Shown: positions 34,321 through 46,378, numbered from the stretch's first letter. The stretch: 64,000 bases of DNA from Callorhinus ursinus (GCF_003265705.1 NW_020313044.1:2251223-2315222), one strand, 5' to 3'. Made by a program: numbers and translations. Notes: generated by a model from the sequence alone, not told the origin.

Positions 34321-34517
34321 GACGCCTGGGTGGCTCAGTCGTTAAGCATCTGCCTTCAGCTCGGGTCATGATCCCAGGGTCCTGGGATGGAGCCCGACAT
34401 CGGGCTCCCTGCTCGGCAGGAAGCCTGCTTCTCCCTCTCCCACTCCCCCTGCTTGTGTTCCCTCTCACGCTGTGTCTCTCTCTGTCAAATAAATAAATAA
34501 AATCTTTAAAAAAAAAA
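34321..34517 (+). mobile_element. Can-SINE with perfect 18-bp target duplication
   Basis: GACGCCTGGGTGGCTCAGTC to AAATAAATAAATAAAATC and poly-A. AAAAGGTTCTGCTTAGAG is present unchanged at 34303-34320 and 34518-34535, so the insertion is recent. Confidence 0.97.
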
Positions 34518-34535
34518 AAAAGGTTCTGCTTAGAG

Positions 34536-35254
34536 AAGCTGTTCTCCCCTTGTGACCTTAAGCCAAACTGTTCTTTCCCCTTTGCCCTTCTTCTTTGCCA
34601 AATTTCTGATAGAAGTGACTGCTTATGTCCTGCCATTCTTCAGGCAGGTGGTAGCCATAGTGATAAGCTGGCCTACAGCCAAAAATAGTCTAAAAAGATA
34701 TCACCTTGTCTGAGTGCTCCAGACTTCCAAAATAAAAGTCCACAGCAAAGGCCAAGGCAGATGGAAACACAAAAATCTCTACTCAGTAAAGAGACTAAGC
34801 CAAACAACTAACAGTTTCTTCAAAAAAACAAATGTTCCTCAAAGCAGGCAGTGCCCCCAAGTGACCCACCCCAAAGGAAAAAGGGGAGGGGATAAAGACT
34901 GCAAGGGGCTGAAGCAGAAAATCCCTGAATGGGATTTTAAACACCATCTTTCACTCCTTGGATAAGGCAGAGATTTGCCCAAACATTAAATATCAAGATC
35001 TCCCCCAATGAGGCGGCTCCAGAGGAATTCTAGTATGGCTCTGAACAAAAACCCCAGAGCCTGAAAAAGCTCACATGAAGCTCAGATTAAAGTCTCAATT
35101 CCCTAAGGAAGCAGGAGGGTCTTGTCCTTTCTTTCTTATTCTATTCTTTAGGGTAGGTGGGCAGGGTGGGGTAGGAGAAGAAGAACCAATTACTGAGAAC
35201 TGCTTAGTGACAGGTTCTTCAGAGACAGGACTGGTAGTGAAAAACAGTGAGAAA
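34536..35254. other. Unique non-coding sequence
   Basis: Nothing recognised. Confidence 0.5.
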
Positions 35255-35385
35255 TAAATGAACACACGCACAGAGGGGCAGCTGAGGCTCAGCAAGGTTG
35301 TGTAACAGCTAGTGAACGGTGAGGTCAGGAGACAACCCAAGTCTGCCTGAATCCAAAGACTCTTCTCCTACCCTAGAGCTGCCTT
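35255..35385 (-). repeat. MIR SINE fragment
   Basis: GGGGCAGCTGAGGCTCAGCAAGG, GTGTAACAGCTAGTGAACGG and AAGTCTGCCTGAATCCAAAGA match the distal part of a reversed MIR. Confidence 0.7.
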
Positions 35386-37644
35386 TGTGGGTCACCCATG
35401 AGCCCAGCTCTGCTCCCCACCCCTTTACCACCTCCTTACCAGAATGGGAACATAGTTCCAAAGAGCTCCCTGGGTAAGGAAAGGCTGTCTTCCATGAGCA
35501 CATTCCACCACAATAAGCATGTACATAGCTGAGGTACACCACCACACCCTAGGTACAGAGTACAGTGCGCTAAAGAGAGGGGAGTTCATCATTTGTAGCT
35601 AATGGGGATGAGGCTAGATTTTCTGAAAATTCCAAATGGACCCACAGGGATGAAATCTCTGCCTTTTTGAGAACCCACTGGTGCTAGGTGCTTGAAATGG
35701 TAATCCTGCAATCCAGGGCACCTAAACTAAAGGATGGCAGGTGTTCCCTGGCACCATGAGAAAGACAATACCCGCAGGGCAGACAACCCCAGTGCAAGTC
35801 TCCATACCACCTCAAGCTGTGCAGAAAGGGTATCAACCCCATACCTGAATCACACACATTCACACAGCATCTCCTACAAGGTGAAGCACCCCTTCACTGT
35901 GCCGTAGTTCAAGGTTAACCCTTCCCCCTGCACTCCTTTCAGGATCTGCCTCTTATCAAAAGCTATGCCAGCTGATTATTATAATGATAACTATTATGCC
36001 ATTATAATAACATTATTGCACTTTTTTCCTGCACTTGACATCTGTTGGCTGATAGGTTTAACTGGTACATAAGCAATAATTATGCAGTGCTCTCTTCTTT
36101 CCAACCAAGCCTCTAGTGTGACTGTTAAAGCTAAATCCAACTGTAGCCAATGCCCAGCTCAGCAGCAGTGGGAAACACAGCTCAGCAGCAGTGGGAAACA
36201 CGGCTCATCTGGGCTCAGCCACCATGGTTTCAGTGGCCACAGTGCAAGAGAGGCTCAAATAGGTCCCCAAATGTTGACACACTCCCTTGCTCCTGGGAAA
36301 GTGATGGAATTCAGGGGAAAGACCAATCAGCAAGCAATTTATTGATAAAAACCCCAACAGGGCTAGAGGAGTCATACTCAGGCCTCTGTACCACACAGGA
36401 ACAAGCAGTACTAAATCACAAGATCACATACCACAGAAAGAGAAGGAGGAGAGGCAAATGCAGTTCTCTGCTGGGAGTTCTCAAATAAATGGTTCTCAGA
36501 GAGCAATTCTGCCTGCTTCCCCACACACACTTCTTGCCAACTGCCAGGAAAACTGGCAACAGAGAGAGAAGGATAGAGCAGAGGACTATCCTCAGGCCCC
36601 TATTTTGAAACTGAGAAATCCATCAAACTGGCTGCTAGGTCTTCTATATACAGAGCCCACGAGGGGCCAGAATGCAGTCTGGAGTCCAAAGTGGGAAGTA
36701 CAACTTCCTGTCGGCCAAAGCCCCTAAATCTACCCGCCACACTATTTATGACAAACAAGGTAGAGCAAGATGGGATATTCTATAACTACAGAATATTAAT
36801 ATGCCTTAATTACACGTTAGCCTTATTAAAGCAAAGGTAACCCACACTGAGGCTACATAAAAAATACACGTGATCAAACAAACCCCACCAGGAAACCAGG
36901 GCTGGCCTGCTTTGTTCTCCACCCTGTAATACACAGAGCCTATTTTTTTAAGGCAGAGAGGGGGGCGGAAGGTTTTTGAAATTTAAATTACCAGTGAACA
37001 CTATAATCTATGTGCAAGGAGAAAAGGAACATTCAAGAGTGCCAAGCACAGGCTCTCGGGACATGTGTGGCCGAGGCAGTAGTAGCCTGCGGGGCTTTCT
37101 CCTCCAGCCTCAGCACGCTGCTCTCATTGTTTGAGAGCAGGCAAGCCAGCAGGCAAGGCCCAGGCCGCACAAAGGGGCACTGTCCCCCAGGTCTAGGGAG
37201 ATTACTCTCTCAGAAGCAAGTCGGTATGAATCAACAAAGAACGAACAAGACTAGTCACCCAAAGAAGTAGCCCAACCAAGGATTGGTTTAGAGAGGTATT
37301 ACTGAGGGCAAATCTCACTCACCGCTGAATTCCCATAGCCAAGCAGTATCTGACACGTAAGCGGGTCTTTACAAAGAACTGTAGCTTGAATGGTAACCAC
37401 AAAGACTCCTTAGGCTGGAACCAACTGATGAGAGCTAGAATCTAGTTGTTCCTACTGTAACCTGCGGTAAAAGAATGGCTGTGGTCTGTGAAGAATATGC
37501 CAAAAGGTACCCAGAGAATTAAATTCAGTCTCTCTGAAAGAAACTTCTGGAGCCCCAAGAGAGTAACAGGTATACTTTGGTCAGACTACAGATATAGCCC
37601 TAAAAGTACAATGCTATGAGGAGAGAGAGGAAAGAAGTGAATAA
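35386..37644. other. Unique non-coding sequence, 2.2 kb
   Basis: No transposon or gene recognised over a long stretch. It holds an AT-rich block (35960-36025), a 23-bp tandem duplication (36155-36200), a clean AT-rich patch near 36780-36880 and a modestly CpG-bearing patch around 37040-37200. Conservation is possible but untested. Confidence 0.5.
36155..36200. repeat. 23-bp perfect tandem duplication
   Basis: The unit CAGCTCAGCAGCAGTGGGAAACA occurs twice back to back with no mismatch (36155-36177 and 36178-36200). Confidence 0.95.
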
Positions 37645-37810
37645 ATGGTACAAAACATATACCAAATGCATACTGTGTGCGTATCAGAAAAGCTCAGGGA
37701 GTTTTACAGATGAAGCAATAAGGGACAGGTTAAATAACTCTCTTAAGTCTAATAGCTAGTACATGGTTAAATCTGGATATATCTGATGCTACAGCCAAGA
37801 GCTTTCCACC
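37645..37810 (-). repeat. MIR SINE (fossil)
   Basis: GCATACTGTGTGCGTATCAGA, TTTTACAGATGAAGCAATAAG, GGTTAAATAACTCTCTTAAG and AATAGCTAGTACATGG match a reversed MIR. Confidence 0.75.
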
Positions 37811-39356
37811 CTATTTCACCTTGACTTCCTCCAGGGGTGAGCTGGCTTCCTGCTAACCTTATCTATAGCGGAGACAACTATCCCACCTGTCCGCACAAGT
37901 CAACGTGCTAGGCATGTTTCCTAGAGTTAGTTAGTTAACTGGAACTATAGCTGAATGGGCTCATGAATTTCATGTGCTTGAGAGAGCCCACGGGAACTTA
38001 GACCTGGGGGAACTGGCTGAGTTTCCAGACCCACAAAGCTGTCAACCAGTGACCAAGCCATCAGCTGAGGCAACTCTCTTGGCACAGTGCAGGTCAGGGC
38101 TGGGGGAGGAAAAGAAAACCCAGGCATGATCTCTACATGCCCCCAACAAGCTCTCTTCGGAGACTGCAAAGGAGGTACCGAGAGCCTATCCCACTCTGAG
38201 CTCTGTCAGTAATGTAGAGAACTCTCTTTGAAGGTAACCTAATTTTGATTTAAGTAGAAATAGAAAAGGTAAAAAAAATGAAGGATTTCTCCTTGGTCTT
38301 TAGAAGCAACTGAGCCTTTCTTCCATGTTGCCCACCACCTCTCTAGAGCTTTCAGAGACCTTCTATACCCATGATGCCAGGGGCAGGAGAGCAGAAAGGG
38401 CAAGATGATTTTCAGGGGTGTATTCTGAAGAGATCAGTGGTGAGGATCAGCCAGTGTTTCTAATGGAGGTGAATACCCTGGACAAACTCTGCGGAAGCTA
38501 AGTAGTACTAAAACACAGTCTCCCAGGGTTGTCTGTTTATTTCACCTCCCATGTGAAGGCTTTCGATAGTTAACATTGTTCCCCCCCCACACCTCAAAGC
38601 TTAGGAAAGCTGATGATTCACCCAGGTGCACAACAGCTGCTGGGAAGACCTGTGGGAAGGGACCACCCGGCAAAGGCAGGCTATGTATGGTGAGGAAGGT
38701 CTCCCAGGAGTGCCCTACATGCCAAGCCATATGTTGTCAGGATATTAATCCAAACCCATCTTGCGTACTTTACAATGTTTACTCTCTCTGGGATGTGGAG
38801 CATTAAATTATATCCAAGAACAGCATGAGTCCTTCCAGTTCTATTCCACACTTACTTCTTTGCTAAAAAGATTTGTAACCTAGAAACAAAGCCCTTTGCC
38901 TAACAGCAGCTATAATACTCAGCAAAGAAAAGAAAAAAGAAAACTGTTAATTCAAGCTTCCCTAAAAGATACTGCTCCAATGAAGCTTTAGTTTACCCTA
39001 AGTAGAAACTGGAGAAACCTATTACTGACCACTTTTTTCCAGAGAAGACAGGCCTACATCACTGAGAATCCTGAAGAGGTGAAAGCTAAAACCGAAAAAA
39101 TAAAGCACAACACCACAGCTCTACTCTTGCCCCAACAGAAACAGCTCTGGAAACCTGTAAGAGAATTCCAAAAAGGGAAGACTACCTCACTGACATAAGC
39201 ACTAAGAGCAAGGAGCAGGAATATGAAGTAAGGCTACCTGGATTAGTCACAGCCCTACCCTAACTGTACAACCCTCAGTAAGTGTAAGTAATTCAGACTC
39301 TCCAAACTTCAATTTCTCATCTCTATGAAATGGGGATGTTTTAAAGATCCGTTATT
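37811..39356. other. Unique non-coding sequence
   Basis: About 1.5 kb with no recognised repeat or gene. Confidence 0.5.
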
Positions 39357-39364
39357 TGAAAGCC

Positions 39365-39556
39365 TTTTTTTTTTTTTTTAAGATTTTATTTATTTGAGAG
39401 AGAGAGAGAGAGAGAGCATGAGCAGGGAGAGGGCAGAGGGAGAAGCAGGCTCCCCGCTGAGCATGGAGCCCAATACAGGACTCCAGCCCAGGACCCTGGG
39501 ATCATGACCTGAGCTGAAGGCAGACACTTTACCAACTGAGCCACCCAGGCACCTCA
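39365..39556 (-). mobile_element. Can-SINE
   Basis: Antisense copy from T14-AAGATTTTATTTATTTGAG to GAGCCACCCAGGCACCTC. Short target duplication TGAAAGCC at 39357-39364 and 39557-39564. Confidence 0.94.
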
Positions 39557-39564
39557 TGAAAGCC

Positions 39565-40954
39565 CTTTTATAAAAGTAAAATGTTGAGCATACTTTAGGC
39601 CTGATAGTTATTCCAAAGACCTCTGGTTGAGAAAGCCTAAGACACTTCGGAGGAACAGAAAAACAAGGCTATCACCTCCAAGGGACAAACTACAGTAACT
39701 GGTTCTAGGTGTTTACAGAGAACCCACAGTTAAGGAATAAAGTGAGGACAGAGTGGAATTTGAAGTGGAGACCACACTTGAGTCTGCCTAGGATTATTTT
39801 TTAAAATATTAGCAATATATGCGCACAGCTCAAATGTGAAAAAGCACACAAAGGTATGCAGTGAAAATTAAGCCTCTCTTCTCCCTCACTGCCCAGCCAC
39901 CCAGGGCCCCTCACCAAAGACAACACTCTTTTCAGTTTCTCATGTATTCTTCCAGAGATAATCCAAACAGCTTATTTCTGCCTCAGATGGAGGTATCAAT
40001 GGTGGTAACACCTTCAGACCTAAAAGGTAATGTCAAGCAAGTAAGCTCTGCCAGAGGCCTTAGGGACTATGAAAAGAACAGGGAAGCCAGAGGGTAAGAT
40101 ATTGCCCTGCAAAAGCGTCCATGGAGGTACAGATTTCCTCCTGGCTATCATACTGCTTTGCCCCCTGGCTAACCACATTTAGGCAATAATTTTATACAAT
40201 ATACCTCCCTTTCACCTGTGCTGGTTCATTCAGAACTTCTCAGAGAAGCCATTAATAGGAATGATTCCTGGGACCTCAGTCTGTAACCAGACTGACCACC
40301 AGACCCTCAGAAGTAGCCTAGAAGCAAGAACCATCAAACCTGCCTCAGCAGAGGCTGGGCAAAAGGGTAAAAATCACCTAAGTCCCTAGGTCACCATCTT
40401 TCTAGGGACAGAATACAAGGGAGGATGAAGCAAAACAGGAGGTCTCTGCAGGACTTAGCTCAAGAGACTACGTTACTATCCACAGAAAATAAGAGGACAC
40501 TCTCAACAAAACCTAGGCTTTCAACAGAAATCCCTCAAAAGCTTTCAGGTTATGTCTTCTGCTCCCTTTCTTCTTCCACAAGGAGCTTAAATATGCAAAA
40601 TTTCAGGCTCTATCCAAAGATCACAGATGTAGCCTTGATGCCAAATCTGGACCACAGATGTACTTTGGTAGTCCCTGGGGATTTCACATAAAAATCCCCC
40701 CAAATTTCTGGCTTCTCTTGTAATGTAAGGTAAGGACACTAGAGCCACACTCACTCATGACTATAGGCTGAGCAGCAGCTGCCCTTCATGGAACACATGA
40801 GCCCTCCAGTTTGACACAGGCCCACCATTCCCTGTGGCTCACACTGACTATTCCCTACCTGACCCTGAAAACACCTTAGAATTGGAGACCCCTGGCCAGT
40901 GAGTGACAGAGGAGGCTGAGGTAGGCACATCGGCTGACAAAGAGCAGGACTCCT
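39565..40954. other. Unique non-coding sequence
   Basis: No recognised gene or repeat. Open frames of 78-89 codons are without features. Confidence 0.5.
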
Positions 40955-41065
40955 ACATTCATAAGCACTTACTAAACACCCTCTATGTGCCAGGAACTGT
41001 CCTGGGGGCTGGGTACACAAAGAGAAATGAGGGAGGCACTTTGCCCTCCAGGAATTCCTAATCCA
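40955..41065 (+). repeat. Ancient mammal-wide repeat fragment
   Basis: CACTTACTAAACACCCTCTATG, TGCCAGGAACTGTCCTGGGG and TTGCCCTCCAGGAATTCCTAA resemble the start of the repeat at 29985. Confidence 0.5.
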
Positions 41066-41209
41066 TTTGGGAAGAGGAGACTTATTCTACAGAATCGGAC
41101 TGCTTCAGACACCAAGGGCTCTCGTAGTTGAGCATGCCAGATTCACTGTGACTAGGTTCAAGGAATGCTCCAGGAAAGAATCGGGAATTGAACAGGACTG
41201 TTATCATTT

Positions 41210-41470
41210 CTCAGGCTTTCACGTATTTCTTCGTTCAACAAACATTCATGGTGTCCGTGTTACACTCAGCATTATGCTGGAGACACAAAATAAAGCATAG
41301 CCCATGTCCTTGAGAAGCTCATATAATAAGAAACAAAATAACTAACCAGGATAAAGTATGCTAAATTCTATAATCAAAGTGTTGCTATGGGGATACAGAT
41401 GAGGAGGTATTAGGCAAGGCTCACTGAAGAAGACAGCTGTGCAGTTTAAGTCAAAAACAAAGGAGAGGGG
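41210..41470 (+). repeat. Ancient mammal-wide repeat fragment
   Basis: CGTTCAACAAACATTCATGG, CATGTCCTTGAGAAGCTCAT, AGGCAAGGCTCACTGAAGAAG follow the same block order as 29985-30449. Confidence 0.5.
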
Positions 41471-41853
41471 ACCTCTGGGCAAAAGAACTGGCCAAGTCAT
41501 AAACATGAGGCATGTTCAGAGGGCCACATGGACCCGTTTTTCAAGGGCAAAGGATACAAGTGGGTAATGGTAGAGGATATAATTAAAGTGGTAGGACAGG
41601 GACACGCCGTGAGAGGCACAGAACATTGGAACACCCGGACAACGGATACATTTAGAATGTATTCAGCAGCAGCCAAGGGGTGCCACCAAAGGCTTCTAAG
41701 CATGAGTGTTCTCCAATGAGCACTGTATTTAGGAAGACCCCAAGGGGCAGTGGTACACAATGTCCTAAAGGAAACCGAAGTAAGGTGTAAGAGGAGGCTT
41801 CCATAATACCTCAGGAGCAGTTACAGGAAACAGGGGAAGCATTAAGACTAGGT
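41471..41853. other. Unique non-coding sequence
   Basis: Probably decayed continuation of the previous repeat (an expected bulk of its middle), but not clear enough to assign. Confidence 0.4.
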
Positions 41854-41869
41854 AAGAAAGATACTGCAG

Positions 41870-42067
41870 GGGCGCCTGGGTGGCTCAGTCGTTAAGCGCC
41901 CGCCTTCGGCTCAGGTCATGGTCCCAGGGTCCTGGGATCGAGCCCTGCATCAGGCTCCCCACTCAGCGGGAAGCCTGCTTCTCCCTCTCCCACTCCCCCT
42001 GCTTGTGTTCCCTCTCTCACAGTGTCTCTGTCTGTCAAATAAATAAATAAAACCTTAAAAAAAAAAA
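41870..42067 (+). mobile_element. Can-SINE with perfect 16-bp target duplication
   Basis: GGGCGCCTGGGTGGCTCAGTCG to AAATAAATAAATAAAACC and poly-A. AAGAAAGATACTGCAG flanks it unchanged at 41854-41869 and 42068-42083. Young copy. Confidence 0.97.
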
Positions 42068-42083
42068 AAGAAAGATACTGCAG

Positions 42084-42745
42084 AGGCTTGCCAAAAAATT
42101 TAAGACAATAGCATTTCTTTGAAGAGACTCTTTTTTTTTTAAACCAATGCAGACTGGTTTTCCCACCCAATGATAAGGTTTTGGCCTATTTGTTTCATTC
42201 AGAGAAGTAAGGCACAGGCTGTAACTACGGTAACGATGGTACTCAGGGTTTTTAGAAACTCAGCTTGAGAGCAATATAATGAGGGGTAATAGCTTCAGGG
42301 GCTTTTTCCCCACTCCCATCCCCACTGCTACACTGAACCAGTTGTAAATCTCAAAGGGAAAGAATCAACTTGAACACAAAATCCGGGTCAGTGTATTTGA
42401 CTGCGCCTCCCCGACCTTTCAAAAGGACCAGAAATGGGCATACAAATCAGAAGAAAGCCGTGACAGAAGTCAAAGTTCCCATAACGAGCTAATTGCTTCA
42501 TGTCTGGCTGAAGAGCAGAAGGCAAGAGACAAGGAGAACATACTGTCAAAGGGCCCCAGGCAGACTCTGGAGAGCTGGCCCTGGAAACAGGGCCCACTGG
42601 CCGCGACGGCCAGTTAAAGACAGCCCCAGAAAGGTGAGAACTAAGCTGAGTAAGGAAGAAGATGGCAGAGAAGCTTCAAAGTTCCTTGATATTTGTGACT
42701 ATTATTCAGCATGAGCCAGCTGTGACTACTGATAATGAATAATCA
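42084..42745. other. Unique non-coding sequence
   Basis: Nothing recognised. Confidence 0.5.
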
Positions 42746-42759
42746 AACAACAAAGGAGA

Positions 42760-42971
42760 ACCATGAGAGACTATGGACTCTGAGAAACAAACTGAGGGTT
42801 CTAGAGGGGAGGGGGGTGGGAGGATGGGTTAGCCTGGGGATGGGTATTAAACAGGGCACGTTCTGCTTGGAGCACTGGGTGTTATACGCAAACAATGAAT
42901 CATGGAACACTACATCAAAAACTAATGATGTAATGTATGGTGATTAACATAATAAAAAAGGAAAAAAAAAC
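42760..42971 (+). mobile_element. Young carnivoran L1, 3' end only
   Basis: 212 bp of L1 3'UTR: CCATGAGAGACTATGGACTC, GGATGGGTTAGCCTGGGGAT, GTTATACGCAAACAATGAAT, TGGTGATTAACATAATAAAA, poly-A. Target duplication AACAACAAAGGAGA at 42746-42759 and 42972-42985, perfect over 14 bp. Confidence 0.95.
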
Positions 42972-43084
42972 AACAACAAAGGAGATCGACAATGATGTGA
43001 TGGTTAAGGTAACACTGGCTTAGTCAGCATAACTTATCCTGTAACCAAGTCTTGGGTCAGGAATTAGAAACTACTGTGGTTGAC

Positions 43085-43302
43085 ATAAGTGATAACACAG
43101 AGCACTTATACTATGCCAGAGGAACCACTTTCCATATGTATTCTCTCAAGTAATTCTCAAGACAGTTCCAAGAGGAACTATTACTAGTCCCATTCTACAG
43201 ATGATGAAATTAAGGCTTAGAGAAAATGAGTAACTTGTCTAGGACCTGACAGCTAGTAAGTAAACAGCAAAATATGACCAAGTAAGCTGACTCCAGAATG
43301 TT
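43085..43302 (-). repeat. MIR SINE, main part (split)
   Basis: CACTTATACTATGCCAGAGG, GTCCCATTCTACAGATGATG, GAGTAACTTGTCTAGGACC and CTGACTCCAGAATG follow the reversed MIR. The last bases (TCTTAAACCACTCTGACAC) lie beyond the SINE, at about 43516-43534. Confidence 0.88.
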
Positions 43303-43504
43303 TGTTTTTTTTTTTGTTTTTTTTTTTTAAGATTTTATTTATCTGACGGAGAGAGAAAGCACACAAGCAGGGAGAGCTGCAGACAGAGGGAGAAGAAGAG
43401 AAGCAGGCTACCCTGCCGAGCAAGGAGCCCGATGCGAGGCTCAATCCCAGGACCATGACCTGAGCCAAAGGCAGATGCCCAACCAACTGAGCCACCCAGG
43501 CGCC
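43303..43504 (-). mobile_element. Can-SINE inserted near the end of a MIR
   Basis: Antisense copy ending AGCCACCCAGGCGCC. Perfect 13-bp target duplication ACTCCAGAATGTT at 43290-43302 and 43505-43517. The poly-T tail is broken by a G. Confidence 0.95.
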
Positions 43505-43856
43505 ACTCCAGAATGTTCTTAAACCACTCTGACACACCATTCATTCCCTCACTCTTTTTCTTTTAGTGATGTATCACGGGTTTGCTTGGGTCACCAGATA
43601 AGGTCCACTGGCGCATTGGCCCCATTCTTTACAGAACACCCTCAGAGCAGCCTGGCCTGAGCACTTGTTCTTTATTTCTAAAATAGGGGTAAGCTTCAAA
43701 TCTATTTCCTCTGGGGTAAGATCAAGAGGAGACACACTTCAACACAAAAAGGAAAGAAATCAGCATGACAGCCAAAAACCTCACCAGTGAAGTATTTTAA
43801 CATAATGAATAAAGCAGTCAGTAGAGGCGGGGCCTTCTCCCTCCTTGGAGATTTTT

Positions 43857-44032
43857 TTTTTTTTAAGATTTTTTATTTATTTATTCATGAGAGACAGAGA
43901 GACAGAGAGAGAGGCAGAGGGAGAAGCAGGCTCCCAAGAGCAGGAAGCCCGATGCGGGACTCGATCCCAGGACCCTGGGATCATGACCTGAGCCAAAGGC
44001 AGACGCTTAACAACTGAGCCACCCAGGCGCCC
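43857..44032 (-). mobile_element. Can-SINE
   Basis: Antisense copy, TTAAGATTTTTTATTTATTTATT to GAGCCACCCAGGCGCCC. Target duplication CTCCTTGGAGATTTTT (43841-43856) against CTCCCTGTAGATTTTT (44033-44048), two mismatches. Confidence 0.93.
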
Positions 44033-44114
44033 CTCCCTGTAGATTTTTAACTGCAATGGCATCTTGTATCTTTATAAGGCTTTAAATAATTTTAACAACT
44101 TCTATGGCCACCCT

Positions 44115-44240
44115 CTGTTAGTCCTCTGGCTTGAGTCTCAGCTCTGCCAGTAATATGCTGATGGCCCTAAAAAAGGCATATAGCCCATTTCACTTCTCTG
44201 GAACTCAGTTTTGTCATCAGTAAAATAAGAACCCATTAAA
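44115..44240 (+). repeat. MIR SINE fragment
   Basis: TTGAGTCTCAGCTCTGCCAGTA, CATTTCACTTCTCTGGAACTC and GTCATCAGTAAAATAAGAACC match MIR. Confidence 0.75.
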
Positions 44241-45150
44241 TACAAAACTCAAGCACTGGAAGGTGACAGAACCACAAGGGAACCTCCTGACTCTTCCCTC
44301 ACCCAAGGAACCACCAACAGCCATTCCTTGGAACTGAACCAGACCCTGCACTGATGTTCCCAATAAAATTGATATAAAGACCTAGGGGATGATATGTTCC
44401 AGCCCATAAACACCATGATTTCAGACTTTAGCAGCTGGGCCCAAGGAAGGAGACTTTGCTTCATGAATAAAATCAAACCCAACTCCCCATGACCAGCAGT
44501 GGGGAGATTCACAAAATCAACCTTAAATACCTTCCTTAGGATCTTGCCCCTTAAGTTTCCAACTCTACTACCAACTGAATTCAAAGTGTGACCAATCAAT
44601 GTTGTCTGTATCGATTGTCCTACTTTATGTTACTTCCACTGAACTGAAGCCTGAAGTTTGGTCAGATGGCTGCTGACCCCGTGGGAGCCTCACAGAAATG
44701 AGAAGCAAAAGCATGAAACTATTCCCAGACATAAAGAAATGCCCATTTAAAAGTCCATTGGTATCAGCATTCCTCACCTGACCAATGAGATACATCTGTG
44801 ATTCTTCTTTCAGTTTCTAGAACTCCTCCCCTTCCTAAGACAGAAAAGGCAGACTACTTGCAGAAAGTCAAGTAGCTAGACATGGATCAGTTCACTGACT
44901 GCTGTGATACTCCTCTGCCTGGAATAAGTGGTAATTAAAAAGCACAACACCCTCAGTCAAGACACAGCCAGCAAGCGGACCTCAGAAACATACCCCTTCT
45001 CATTTCTCTGTGGCTAGGACATGTGATATGGGCTAACCATCAGACACTACCCAACTTCCAGGAACACCTGAGCCAACACAGCAGGCTCAGCTGTGAAAAA
45101 GTAAGGCCAAGGAGGCATCAGAGAAACAGATGGTAAATGGAACATTTCAG
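44241..45150. other. Unique non-coding sequence
   Basis: No gene recognised. The minus-strand 116-codon frame at 44249-44599 has no domain I can identify. Confidence 0.5.
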
Positions 45151-45165
45151 AAGTCCAAGATTTGG

Positions 45166-45348
45166 GGAGTGCCTGGGTGGCTCAGTCAGTTAAGTGTCCA
45201 ACTCTTGATTTCGGCTAGGGTCATGAGACTGAGCCTGGAGTTGGGCTCTGCACTGGGCATAAAGCCTGCTTTAAGATTCCCTGTCTCCCTCTGCTCCTAC
45301 CCTCCTTCTCTCTCCCTCTCTTAAAAAAAAAAAAAAAAAGTTTTTAAA
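45166..45348 (+). mobile_element. Can-SINE, older subtype
   Basis: GGAGTGCCTGGGTGGCTCAG, CCAACTCTTGATTTCGGCTAG, AGACTGAGCCTGGAGTTGGG, then TCTCTTAAAAAA without the AAATAAA motif. Perfect 15-bp target duplication AAGTCCAAGATTTGG at 45151-45165 and 45349-45363. Confidence 0.95.
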
Positions 45349-45389
45349 AAGTCCAAGATTTGGAAGAAAATAAAAATAGTAAAGACTTA

Positions 45390-45579
45390 GGCGTGTCTGG
45401 GTGGCTCAGTCATTAAGCGTCTGCCTTTTGCTCAGGTCATGGTCCCAGAGCCCTGGGATCGAGCCCCACATCAGGCTCCCTGCTTGGAGGGAAGCCTGCT
45501 TCTCCCTCTCCCACTCCCCCTGCTTGTGTTCCCTCTCTCGCTGTGTCTGTCAAATAAATAAAATCTTAAAAAAAAAAAA
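45390..45579 (+). mobile_element. Can-SINE
   Basis: GGCGTGTCTGGGTGGCTCAG to AAATAAATAAAATCTT and poly-A. Target duplication ATAGTAAAGACTTA against ATAGTAAAGATTAA. Confidence 0.92.
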
Positions 45580-45776
45580 GATAGTAAAGATTAAACTCAA
45601 TTCTAGCCTCTTTGGAGAAGTCCAGGTAAAAATTATCCCTCCCACCTCTACCTCCACACATATTCCATTTCTTCTCCAACTCCCTCAACAGCATTAGGTT
45701 TTGAGGCAGACAATATGGAGTAACATCAGAAAAGGACAAAACAACTTCTGCTCTGAATTAGGAATATCATTAAAAA

Positions 45777-45972
45777 GGGGTGCCTGGGAAGCCCAGTCAG
45801 TTAAGCAGGTGCCTTCGGCTCAGATCATGATCCCGGGGTCTTAGGATCGAGCCCCACATTGGGCTCCCTGTTCAGTGGAGAGCCTGCTTCTCCTTCTCCC
45901 TCTGCCTGCAGCTCTGCCTACTTGTGCTCTATCTCTCTGTCAAATAAATAAATAAAACTTAAAAAAAAAAAA
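45777..45972 (+). mobile_element. Can-SINE
   Basis: GGGGTGCCTGGGAAGCCCAG, with the A box changed (GAAGCCC for GTGGCTC), to AAATAAATAAATAAAACTT. Target duplication AGGAATATCATTAAAAA (45760-45776) against AGGAATATCATTAAGAA (45973-45989). Confidence 0.94.
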
Positions 45973-45989
45973 AGGAATATCATTAAGAA

Positions 45990-46294
45990 AAGCAGAAATG
46001 GCATTCTTATTAATTCCCATGCTTATAAACATGTAATGGCCAAGGAGTTTCCTGGGCCTGCAACACACTTTAGGCAACAGGCTCAGCGATTAGAAACAGC
46101 TCAGCTGGTTGGCAAATGGAACCAGGAGGGACATGTTCACAGCTCTGATCCTTATAAAGGCCAAAGATTTTACCTCAAATCTTTCCATGACAGCCCTTAG
46201 CTACTGCCAGCCATCTCAGAAGTCAAACAGGATGGGTAACAAGAGAACTAGACCTAAGGCACTACACCTTGGGAAAACTTAGTGGGCTATTCAA
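45990..46294. other. Unique non-coding sequence
   Basis: Nothing recognised. Confidence 0.45.
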
Positions 46295-46378
46295 GAGCAG
46301 GAATCCTTTCTCACTTTAGTGTCCTCAATATCTTCCACTGGACCTGGCACCTAGGAGGGCCTTAATAAGGTGAATGGT
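46295..46378 (+). repeat. L2 LINE 3' end (fossil)
   Basis: AGAGCAGGAATCCTTTCTCA, CAATATCTTCCACTGGACC, TGGCACCTAGGAGGGCCTTAA match the L2 terminus. Confidence 0.65.
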
